Shown piece by piece: positions 35,369 through 42,691 of a DNA stretch of 64,000 nucleotides (the first letter of the stretch is position 1; each line of letters opens with the position of its first letter). The notes below the pieces were generated by a model. That model saw nothing but the letters and a program-made list of their open reading frames with translations, had not been told where the DNA came from and searched no databases. The position numbers and the translations under genes were made by a program. Source of the DNA: Castellaniella ginsengisoli (GTDB taxonomy: Bacteria; Pseudomonadota; Gammaproteobacteria; Burkholderiales; Burkholderiaceae_B); assembly GCF_039523235.1 (NCBI RefSeq), contig NZ_BAAAEX010000003.1. One strand, written 5' to 3'.

Positions 35369-35560
35369 GATGATATGGGGTCGAAGCGGAAAAAACGGGT
35401 AGAAGGCCATCATACGACAAAGCCGCCCGCATCGCCCGGCTCGGCCTTGCGCGCAAAGCGGGCATCGGCGCGGGGCGACACGCCGGTTCGGCCTTCAACA
35501 CTGCGGCGCTGTCGGCAAACGCCAAGCGAAAAGGAATCCCCGGTATAATTCGCGCCACCC
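35369..35560. other. Divergent intergenic region upstream of nadA and the Mn riboswitch
   Basis: Part of a 405-bp gap without a gene. It holds the leader of nadA (minus strand) and a good -10 for the plus strand, TATAAT at 35544-35549, which would start transcription just before the riboswitch. No convincing -35 was seen at 16-18 nt. Nothing else was recognised. Confidence 0.6.
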
Positions 35561-35760
35561 GTCATCGGGGAGTAGCCGACTCGCGTCCGGCGCGCCATCC
35601 ACCCAGGAGGCCCGCCGCGCGGTGCATGCGTCAACACACTTGGCCGTCCGGCCATGGCGCTTGCGGCCCGCTGGCATCTTTGCATGCTCGGGCCTGGCAA
35701 GACCGCTGACTGCGTTTCCCGCCGCAAGGGGCCGGCGGGGGCGTAGTCGCGTCAGCCCCG
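35561..35760 (+). ncRNA. yybP-ykoY manganese riboswitch
   Basis: The leader carries the three conserved blocks of the yybP-ykoY family in order: GGGGAGTAG (35567-35575), GTCAACACACT (35630-35640) and GGCAAGACC (35696-35704). GTCA (35561-35564) can pair with TGAC (35707-35710) to close the P1 stem. Known members bind Mn2+ at the L1/L3 junction and turn on Mn2+ export genes. The following CCCGCCG...CGGCGGG and GCTGAC...GTCAGC pairs (about 35705-35757) probably form the expression platform close to the start codon. The next gene is a GDT1-family exporter, the expected target. Confidence 0.92.
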
Positions 35761-35773
35761 GATCTCTCTTTTC

Positions 35774-36349
35774 ATGGATGCCTTTCTTGTGTCGGTCGGC
35801 GTCGTCGCCCTGGGTGAAATCGGTGACAAGACCCAATTGCTGGCGATGATGCTGGCCGCCCGCTATCACCGGCCCGGCCTGATCTGTCTGGGCGTGCTGA
35901 TCGCCACGCTGGCCAACCATGCCCTGGCCGGCCTGGCCGGCCAATTGGTCGCCCGGCTGCTCGATCCCGATATCCTTCAATGGGCGCTGGGGATTTCCTT
36001 CCTGCTCATGGCGGGCTGGCTGCTGATCCCCGACCGGCTCGACGAGGCGCCCCGGCCGATGCGTGGCCTGGGTGTGCTGACCGCGACGATCACGTTGTTC
36101 TTTCTCGCTGAAATGGGCGACAAGACCCAGGTCGCCACCGTGGCCTTGGCGGCACGCTACGACAGCCTGACCGCGGTCGTGGGAGGCAGTACGCTGGGCA
36201 TGATGCTGGCCAATGCGCCTGCCGTGTATTTCGGCGCCCGCGCCGCCGACCGGTTGCCGGCCCGCCTGATCCACGGCATCGCCGCCGCACTGTTTGCGGT
36301 CCTGGGCGGTGCGACATTGCTGCACGCGGCCGGCGGGCTGGGCGGCTAG
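35774..36349 (+). CDS. GDT1/TMEM165 (UPF0016) family Mn2+/cation exporter
   Basis: A 191-residue membrane protein with six predicted helices and two inverted copies of the family motif E-x-G-D-K-T (GEIGDKTQ near residue 14, AEMGDKTQ near residue 113), which forms the cation site. Characterised bacterial relatives export Mn2+. The Mn2+-sensing riboswitch in its leader agrees with this. An ArsB-like gene follows 5 bp later. No strong SD is visible, consistent with riboswitch control of translation. Confidence 0.92.
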   Translation: MDAFLVSVGVVALGEIGDKTQLLAMMLAARYHRPGLICLGVLIATLANHALAGLAGQLVARLLDPDILQWALGISFLLMAGWLLIPDRLDEAPRPMRGLGVLTATITLFFLAEMGDKTQVATVALAARYDSLTAVVGGSTLGMMLANAPAVYFGARAADRLPARLIHGIAAALFAVLGGATLLHAAGGLGG

Positions 36350-36354
36350 GCGCC

Positions 36355-37632
36355 ATGCTTGCCCTGAGCCTGTTCATCCTGACGCTGGCGCTGGTCATCT
36401 GGCAGCCGCGCGGGCTGGGCATTGGCTGGAGCGCCTGCCTGGGCGCCGGGCTGGCGTTGCTGGCCGGGGTCATCCAGCCGGCCGACATTCCAGTGGTCTG
36501 GGGCATTGTCTGGAACGCCACCGGCACTTTCGTGGCGGTGGTGATCATCAGCTTGCTGCTGGAGTCCGCCGGTTTTTTCGAATGGGCCGCCCTGCACATG
36601 GCGCGCCTGGGCGCGGGGCGGGGCGCCCGGCTGTTCACGCTGATGGTCCTGCTGGGCGCCGCCGTCAGCGCGCTGTTCAACAACGATGGCGCGGCCCTGA
36701 TCCTCACGCCCATCGTCGTCGCCATGCTGGCGGCGCTGCGGTTTTCCTCCCGCGCCACGCTGGCCTTTGTCATGGCGGCCGGCTTCATCGCCGACACCGC
36801 CAGCCTGCCGCTCGTGGTGTCCAACCTGGTGAACATCGTCACGGCGGATTACTTCGGCATCGGGTTCGCCCGCTATGCGGCCGTGATGACGCCGATCGAT
36901 GGGGTGGCCGTCGCCGCCTCGCTGGCGGTCCTGGGCGCGGTGTTTCGCCGCGACATTCCGCCGCGCTACGACGTGCAGCGGCTGCCTGCGCCGGCGGCGG
37001 CCGTGCGCGACCGGCGGGTTTTTCTGGCAGGGTGGGGCGTGCTGGCCTAGCTGCTGCTGGGCTTTTTCGTCCTGGAGCCTCTGGGCTTGCCGGTCAGCGC
37101 AACGGCGGCGGCCGGCGCGCTGTTCCTGGCCGGCGTAGCCGCCCGGGGCGGGCGCATTCCCGTGTGGCGCCTGGTGCGCGGCGCGCCCTGGCAGATCATC
37201 GTGTTCGCCCTGGGCATGTATCTCGTGGTCTATGGGCTGCGCCATGCGGGCCTGACCGATCTCCTGACCCGGGTTCTGGACTGGCTGGCCGGGCAGGGGA
37301 TCTGGACGGCCACCCTCGGCACGGGCCTGCTGAGCGCAGTCTTGTCATCCTTGATGAACAACCTGCCGACGGTGCTGGTGGGCGCACTGTCCATCGAGGC
37401 CTCCCAGGCGCAGGGCGCCGTGCGGGAGGCCATGGTCTATGCGCACGTGATCGGCTGCGATCTGGGGCCCAAGCTGACACCCATCGGCAGCCTGGCCACG
37501 CTGCTCTGGCTGCATGTGCTGCGCGGCCGGGATATCCGCATCGGATGGGGACAGTATTGCCGCATGGGTCTGGTGCTGACACTGCCGGTGCTGGGCGCGG
37601 CCCTGGCGGCCTTGGCATGGCGGCTGGGGTGA
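36355..37632 (+). pseudogene. arsB: ArsB-family Na+/H+ or arsenite transporter, interrupted by in-frame TAG
   Basis: The reading frame encodes a 425-residue ArsB-like membrane protein (usual length about 429) but contains an amber codon at 37048-37050, codon 232. Both sides are intact: NNDGAALILTPIV (about 110) and NLVNIVTADYFGIGFARY before it; MNNLPTVLVGALSI and VIGCDLGPKLTPIGSLATLLW after it, all ArsB hallmarks. There is no frameshift. The N-terminal half would end at residue 231. It starts 5 bp after the GDT1-family gene, so it is probably under the same Mn2+ riboswitch. Recent mutation, read-through or a sequencing error are all possible. No arsR or arsC is adjacent. Confidence 0.85.
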
Positions 37633-37796
37633 TCCCCGCTATATTGTTTTCGGCATAGCTGATAGTGTCATTTCTTTCTTGGAAAGATCGGATCGCGGTG
37701 CTTCAATCCTAGAAGGTTGAACGGTCCTTTTTATCGAAAGAACCCGATGACAAGCCTGCACGGATGCAGCACAGACCGAAAACAAGGAGAGAGACC

Positions 37797-38972
37797 ATGA
37801 AATTGCGCACAATCCTGGGCATTGCCGCCCTGTCCGTCGGGGGGGCGGCGTTTGCGCTGCCGGCCCAGGCCAAGGACCTGACGATCGGCCTCGTGCTGTC
37901 GATGTCGGGCCCGTTCTCCGACTATGGCCGGCAGATCCAGAACGGCATCGAGACGTATATGGCCCAGCATGGCGACACGGTCGCCGGCCGCAAGATCAAG
38001 CTGATCGTCAAGGACGATACCGGCATCGCGCCGGCCATCGCCAAGCGCCAGGCGCAGGAACTGCTGATCAAGGACAAGGTCGACATCCTGGCAGGCTTCG
38101 ACCTGACGCCCAATGCCTTCTCGGTGGCGCCCCTCGCCACGGAAGCGAAGGTGCCCATGATCGTGATGAACGCGGCCACCTCCTCGATCACCGAGAAGTC
38201 GCCCTACATCGTGCGGGTGTCGATGACCTTGCCGCAAAGCTCCTGGGCCATCGCCCAGTGGGCCGTCAAGAACGACATCGACTCGGCCTACATCCTGGTG
38301 GCCGATTACGGCCCCGGACACGACGCACAGGCGCAGTTCAAGAAAACCTTCACCGAACTGGGCGGCAAAGTGCTGGGCGAGGTGCGCACGCCGGTCAACA
38401 CGCCCGATTACGCGCCCTTTTTGCAACGCGTCAAGGAAACCCAACCGGATGCGCTCTTCTTTTTCGTGCCGCCGGGCAGTTCGATGGTGGCCTTGGCCAA
38501 GAATTTTCGCGAAATGGGGCTCGACAAGCTGGGCATCAAGGAAATGGGCCCCGGCGACATGACCGACGAAAACTCGCTGGCCGCCCTGGGCGACAACGCG
38601 CTGGGCATGATCACGGCCTTCCACTATTCGGATGCCCACGACTCGCCCGAGAACAAAGCCTTCGTCGGCGCCTACGCCAAGGCCTATCCGCAGGACCGGG
38701 CCAATTTCATGTCGGTCGGCGGCTATGACGGCATGCAACTGATCTACAAGGTCCTGGAAAAGACCGGCGGCGACGCCAGCGGCGACGCTTTCATCAAGGC
38801 GGCCAAGGGCCTGAAATGGGAAAGCCCGCGCGGCCCCGTGCAGATCGACCCCGATACCCGTGACATCATCCAGAACGAATACATCCGCAAGCTGGAGCGG
38901 GTCGACGGCGAACTGCGCAATATCGAATTCGCGACTTTCGAGGCCGTGAAGGATCCGGGCAAGCAGAACTGA
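37797..38972 (+). CDS. Stand-alone branched-chain amino acid-type (Peripla_BP_6) binding protein
   Basis: A 391-residue exported protein with a signal peptide ending LPAQAKDLTIG. The periplasmic-binding fold is seen in LVLSMSGPFSDYGRQIQNG and YVADYGPGHDAQAQF-like segments. It is diverged from the two LivK paralogues in this window and resembles proteins that bind aromatic or other carboxylic ligands, but the ligand cannot be read. AAGGAG lies 7 nt before the ATG. No permease or ATPase genes are adjacent. Confidence 0.88.
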   Translation: MKLRTILGIAALSVGGAAFALPAQAKDLTIGLVLSMSGPFSDYGRQIQNGIETYMAQHGDTVAGRKIKLIVKDDTGIAPAIAKRQAQELLIKDKVDILAGFDLTPNAFSVAPLATEAKVPMIVMNAATSSITEKSPYIVRVSMTLPQSSWAIAQWAVKNDIDSAYILVADYGPGHDAQAQFKKTFTELGGKVLGEVRTPVNTPDYAPFLQRVKETQPDALFFFVPPGSSMVALAKNFREMGLDKLGIKEMGPGDMTDENSLAALGDNALGMITAFHYSDAHDSPENKAFVGAYAKAYPQDRANFMSVGGYDGMQLIYKVLEKTGGDASGDAFIKAAKGLKWESPRGPVQIDPDTRDIIQNEYIRKLERVDGELRNIEFATFEAVKDPGKQN

Positions 38973-39067
38973 GCGGGCCTGGCGTGCGCCGGCGCGGCTT
39001 GTGGCCCTGGGGCCTGATCCAGGGGCGCGCGCCGGCGCCACGCATGGATTCAGTCAGCTCGGCGGCG

Positions 39068-39250
39068 TCAGCCGGAATCCTTGCGCTTGCGCAGGGGGGC
39101 GGTGGCGCCGCCTTCGTTTTCCCAGCGGTTCGCGCAGTCGCAAGCCGGGAGCGGTTCACCGCATCGCGGACACAGCGGGGGGGATTCCTGCCCGGAATAC
39201 GGACGGTTTTTCCGCGCAGTGTCCGGTTGGATGATCTCTTTCTTTGTCAT
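39068..39250 (-). CDS. Small cysteine-rich hypothetical protein
   Basis: A 60-residue ORF with a compact CPRCGEPLPACDC segment (about residues 27-39), resembling half of a zinc ribbon, followed by a basic tail (LRKRKDSG). AGGAGG lies 10 nt before the ATG. It is 37 bp downstream of another small ORF on the same strand. The function is not recognised. The SD and the cysteine spacing argue that it is real. Confidence 0.55.
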   Translation of the reverse strand: MTKKEIIQPDTARKNRPYSGQESPPLCPRCGEPLPACDCANRWENEGGATAPLRKRKDSG

Positions 39251-39287
39251 GATGTGTGGCCTCCTGTGTGGACGCTGAGACTGGACT

Positions 39288-39497
39288 TCACCGGCGCTGT
39301 ACGGAAGAGGCTGCGGGGCCGAGCCACGACCAGAGCATCCAGCACGCCGTGACCGGCCACAGAAAGACCGTGAATGCGTAGACGAGCGGATAGCCGATGA
39401 AATGATCAGCCCATCGGCTGTCGATGTCGACGAAGAACAAGATGTAGGCCAGCATGGTCAGCGTTCCGATGATGACCCAGAGCAGGATGAGCGGCAT
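39288..39497 (-). CDS. Small two-helix membrane protein
   Basis: A 69-residue ORF with two predicted membrane helices (LLWVIIGTLTMLAYILFFV and LVYAFTVFLWPVTACWMLW) separated by a short DIDSRWADHFIG loop. GGAG lies 8 nt before the ATG at 39497. It precedes the small cysteine-rich ORF, and both may be one transcript starting in the AT-rich palindrome at 39539. Function unknown. Confidence 0.6.
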   Translation of the reverse strand: MPLILLWVIIGTLTMLAYILFFVDIDSRWADHFIGYPLVYAFTVFLWPVTACWMLWSWLGPAASSVQRR

Positions 39498-39538
39498 GAT
39501 GTGGACTCCATCGCGCCTGCGGGCGCCGTTTAACTTTA

Positions 39539-39554
39539 CATAATATACATTATG
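39539..39554. promoter_or_regulatory. AT-rich palindrome between small-protein genes and motA-like gene
   Basis: CATAAT-ATAC-ATTATG has perfect 6-bp arms and lies in a short AT-rich patch inside GC-rich sequence, 42 bp upstream of the minus-strand small membrane protein and 127 bp upstream of the MotA-like gene. It offers -10-like hexamers on both strands. It could be a promoter or an operator; no regulator assigned. Confidence 0.45.
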
Positions 39555-39680
39555 CGAATTAAGGCGAGGGAGCCGAGGAGGCGGGTTCCTGCCGCGAGCC
39601 CGGAAAGCACCCGCTGTTCTTCGCGCGCCCGCGCCGCCGATCACGGTAAGATGCCACTGTTTCGCCCAACGGACCCGCGC

Positions 39681-40496
39681 ATGAATCCATCCACCCTGAT
39701 CGGCATCGTCGCCAGCATCCTGCTGCTGGCCATTGTCCTGTTCCTGTCGGCCGAGGATCCCCGGCTGTTCGTCGATCTGCCTGGCCTGGGCATCGTGCTG
39801 ATCGGCACGGCGGCGGCCACCTTCATCGCCTATCCTTTGCGTGAAGTCATGCGCGTGTTCGGGCTGATCCGCAGCGTCGTTCACCACGAGCCCCTGGATC
39901 CCGAAAAAGACCTGGAGGATCTGGTCGAGATCGCCCGCATCTGGATGCAGAACGACATCCACGCCGTCGAACAGGCGCTGGAGCGGGTTTCCAGCCCTTT
40001 CCTGCGCAACGGCGTGCAATTCGTGATCGACAATGTGCCCGAGCAAGACATCATGGATCTGCTGCAATGGCGCATCGCCCGCATGAAAGCCAAAGAGCAC
40101 GCCGAGGCGCAGTTGTTCCGGACCATGGCGGGATTCGCGCCGGCCTTCGGCATGCTGGGCACCTTGGTGGGCCTGGTGAACCTGCTGTTCCTGCTGGGCG
40201 ACGGCGACATCACGGCCATCGGCCGGCAGATGGCCCTGGCGCTGATGACGACGTTCTATGGCGTGTTGCTGGCCAATCTGGTCTTCAAGCCCGTGGCGGT
40301 CAAGCTCGAACGCCGCACCGAGCAGCGCCTGATCCTGATGAACACCTTGATGCAAGGCATCACCATGATGAGCCAGAAACGCAGCCCGGCCTTGATGCGC
40401 GAAACGCTCAAAGCCTTCGTGGCGGAAATCCGCGATGAGATGCGCGATCCGGGCCCGGTGGCCACGACGAAAGACAAGGAACCGGAGCCTTCATGA
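39681..40496 (+). CDS. MotA/PomA-like proton or sodium channel subunit
   Basis: A 271-residue membrane protein of the MotA/TolQ/ExbB superfamily with helices at about residues 4-22, 32-52, 155-172 and 187-205. The conserved AFGMLGTLVGLVNLL and MTTFYGVLLANLVF segments line the channel. It overlaps the MotB-like gene by 4 bp. No flagellar genes are present in the window, so it may be an alternative stator or a non-flagellar energy-coupling pair. The SD is weak. Confidence 0.82.
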   Translation: MNPSTLIGIVASILLLAIVLFLSAEDPRLFVDLPGLGIVLIGTAAATFIAYPLREVMRVFGLIRSVVHHEPLDPEKDLEDLVEIARIWMQNDIHAVEQALERVSSPFLRNGVQFVIDNVPEQDIMDLLQWRIARMKAKEHAEAQLFRTMAGFAPAFGMLGTLVGLVNLLFLLGDGDITAIGRQMALALMTTFYGVLLANLVFKPVAVKLERRTEQRLILMNTLMQGITMMSQKRSPALMRETLKAFVAEIRDEMRDPGPVATTKDKEPEPS

Positions 40497-41659
40497 GCAG
40501 GCATGGCTCCGTCGACATGAGCCCGGCGCAGGCCATCGCTCAACGCATGCGGGCGATGGAAGCTGAATTGCAGCAAGCCCGGCAGGCCTTGCGGCTCGAC
40601 CGCAAGCGCGCGGCATCCGACCGCTGGGGCCTGGAGCGGCCGGTGACGGAATCGACCCAGGAAGAAGGCTGGTTCATCACCTATCTGGACATGATGACCC
40701 TGCTGCTGGTCGTCATGATCGTGATGCTGGCGTTCTCGGGCTCCATCGGCAAGCGGGCCGCGGCGCCGGACGCCGCCCTCCAGGCGGGTGAGACGCCGCT
40801 TGTTGCGCTGGCGCCGATCCCGGCGCCGGACGGCGACGTCTTTGTCTACGAGGCGGAAGACGCCGCCCTCGCCTTCGGCGAACGGCTGCCGGCCGAACCT
40901 GTGCATTCGCCGCTGTTCGGGACTTTTCCCGATTTCGAACCGGAGCCGCCGCCACCGCCTGTGCCGGTCCCCTCCATTTCCGAGGTGCTGGCGCCGATTC
41001 CGGCGCCGGACGATATCGCTCCCTATTCTCCCGAGGACGCCGCGCTTGCGTTTGTTTCCCCCGCCGGCGCCGAATCCCCGCCCACGCCGGTCATCGGGGC
41101 GCCCGCACTTCATGAGCCCGAAGCGCCCTCCGAAGGGGCCGCCCTGGCGGCTTCGCTTCCCCTGAGCGAACTGGGCCATGACGTCGAGGTGATCGTCAAT
41201 CAGCGTTCCGTCAGCCTGCGCATCAATAGCGAGATTCTGTTCGATACCGGCCAGACCGATCTCAGCCGCGCCGGCCTGTCGGTGCTGCAGCGGATGGTCA
41301 AGGTTCTGTCTGACGCGGGTTACGACATCACCGTCGAGGGGCATACGGATTCCGTGCCGGTGCGCAGCAATGCCCGCTACCCGTCGAACTGGGAGCTGTC
41401 CAGCGCGCGGGCCGGCAGTGTGGTGCGTTATCTGCAGGCCAACGGCATCGCCAAAGAGCATCTGAAGGCCGTCGGCTATGCCGACTCCCGGCCGATCGCC
41501 GGCAATGGCACGGCTGAAGGACGCGCCCGCAACCGCCGGGTCGAGCTGATGGTGGAGAAACCCCACAGGAATCAGGACGAGGCCTCTCCGGAAGCGGCCC
41601 GGCCGGCCGCCGGCGCCGCCGTCCCGGAAAAGTCCGCGGCCGCGCCCTCTTCCTTGTAG
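40493..41659 (+). CDS. MotB-like stator protein with OmpA domain
   Basis: A 388-residue protein. A basic cytoplasmic N-terminus (about 1-60) precedes a membrane helix with the ion-binding aspartate (YLDMMTLLLVVMIVML, Asp66). A long Pro/Ala-rich linker follows, then an OmpA peptidoglycan-binding domain (VEGHTDSVPV at 281-290, NRRVELMVE at 347-355). The linker holds a duplicated module: LAPIPAPD at 106-113 and 166-173, EDAALAF at 122-128 and 181-187. Ordinary MotB proteins are about 310 residues, so the linker is unusually long. Confidence 0.85.
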   Translation: MSRHGSVDMSPAQAIAQRMRAMEAELQQARQALRLDRKRAASDRWGLERPVTESTQEEGWFITYLDMMTLLLVVMIVMLAFSGSIGKRAAAPDAALQAGETPLVALAPIPAPDGDVFVYEAEDAALAFGERLPAEPVHSPLFGTFPDFEPEPPPPPVPVPSISEVLAPIPAPDDIAPYSPEDAALAFVSPAGAESPPTPVIGAPALHEPEAPSEGAALAASLPLSELGHDVEVIVNQRSVSLRINSEILFDTGQTDLSRAGLSVLQRMVKVLSDAGYDITVEGHTDSVPVRSNARYPSNWELSSARAGSVVRYLQANGIAKEHLKAVGYADSRPIAGNGTAEGRARNRRVELMVEKPHRNQDEASPEAARPAAGAAVPEKSAAAPSSL

Positions 41660-41682
41660 GCGGCTTCGCGGGTTCGGCAGGA

Positions 41683-42111
41683 TCAGTCGCGCGAGAACGG
41701 CTTGCCGTCGAAATCGAGCGTCACCAGATTGCCGTCCAGGGGGCCCATGCCGGGCGCATTCAGAGGCATGCCGGGCGCCGACACGCCGCGCGTGTCTTTT
41801 GCGGCCAGCAGCTTGCGCACGGCGGAGGCCGGGACGTGGCCTTCGACGATCTGGCCGCTCGATTCGAGCCGCGCCGTATGGCAGGATGCCAGTTCCGCCG
41901 GCACGCCCAGGCGGGTCTTGACCGCCGCCATATCCGATGACGGGACTTCACGGACCTCGAAACCCTCGGCGCGCATGTGTTCGGCCCAGCCGTGGCAGCA
42001 GCCGCAGTTCGGGTCCTGGTAGACGGTGACCGCCTCGCCCGCCCGGGCGTGTGCGGATAGAGCACCCCCCAGGGCGGCGGCCAGCAGGCCGAAAATGAAA
42101 AACCGTTTCAT
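41683..42111 (-). CDS. DUF411 exported metal-binding protein
   Basis: A 142-residue protein with a signal peptide (FIFGLLAAALGGALSAHA) and the DUF411 motif YQDPNCGCCHGWAEHM, a CGCCH cluster associated with copper binding. HVPASAVRKLLA and the methionine-rich GMPLNAPGMG tail fit the family. Start 42111 has GGA about 7 nt upstream; ATG 42117 is an alternative. No copper-resistance genes adjoin it. Confidence 0.85.
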   Translation of the reverse strand: MKRFFIFGLLAAALGGALSAHARAGEAVTVYQDPNCGCCHGWAEHMRAEGFEVREVPSSDMAAVKTRLGVPAELASCHTARLESSGQIVEGHVPASAVRKLLAAKDTRGVSAPGMPLNAPGMGPLDGNLVTLDFDGKPFSRD

Positions 42112-42213
42112 GCCCATCCTTTCGAAATAAATGTGGCTCGCCGGGGCCGGCGCACCAGGGCTTGGAGCGCAAGCGCACGGTTTGGTTCCATGGTTGCGCC
42201 ATGCCATGATGGA

Positions 42214-42510
42214 TCAGATCTGCTCGAATCGCTCGTAGTGGCGTTCCGTGGCGATCTCCGTGTGCGACACGCCGCTCACCCGGGCGGCGGGCGGCCCCTG
42301 GAGCAGCCAGGACAGCATGCGGTCCACGGCGCCGCGCTCGCCCTGGATCAGGGCCTCTACCCGGCCGTCGGATAAATTGCGCACCCAGCCGCCGAGCCGA
42401 AGCAGGTGCGCCTGGCGGACGGTGGCGGCGCGAAAGCCCACGCCTTGCACGCGCCCCTCGATCAGGACGTTGAGGGTTTCGAGGTCGTGTTGGGCAGGCA
42501 GGGATTTCAT
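42214..42510 (-). CDS. acyP: Acylphosphatase
   Basis: A 98-residue small enzyme that hydrolyses acyl phosphates. The phosphate-binding motif EGRVQGVGFRAAT (about residues 18-30, catalytic Arg) and WVRNLSDGRVEAL (about 42-54, catalytic Asn) are both intact. ATG 42510 gives the normal length. It is separated by 102 bp from the DUF411 gene on the same strand. Confidence 0.94.
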   Translation of the reverse strand: MKSLPAQHDLETLNVLIEGRVQGVGFRAATVRQAHLLRLGGWVRNLSDGRVEALIQGERGAVDRMLSWLLQGPPAARVSGVSHTEIATERHYERFEQI

Positions 42511-42563
42511 ACAGGATACGCGGTTGAAAGCAATCGGGGTTTCAGCCAAGACGCGGGGGATTG

Positions 42564-42603
42564 CTTGATTATTAAACTGTAACCGAAATCGGCCGTAATC
42601 AAG
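42564..42603. repeat. Inverted repeat upstream of the chemoreceptor gene
   Basis: CTTGATTA (42564-42571) and TAATCAAG (42596-42603) are perfect 8-bp arms separated by 24 nt, in the acyP/chemoreceptor intergenic region. The spacing suggests a looped or dimer operator rather than a hairpin. No regulator is assigned. Confidence 0.4.
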
Positions 42604-42691
42604 GTTCTCGGGGGCATGTGTTCTCAAAGCCCTCTTGTCTCGCGTTTGTCCGGCCCTGTGCCGGCGTCGTCTTTCACCTGGAATTATTGCC

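Noticed and set aside
37087..37632. Separate gene starting at TTG 37087
   Set aside because: It is in frame with the upstream ArsB half and is simply the second half of the same protein after the TAG codon.
39681..41659. Possible Zorya anti-phage system (ZorA/ZorB are MotA/MotB-like)
   Set aside because: No ZorC, ZorD or ZorE gene follows; the next gene is a DUF411 protein. The MotA-like protein also lacks the long ZorA tail.
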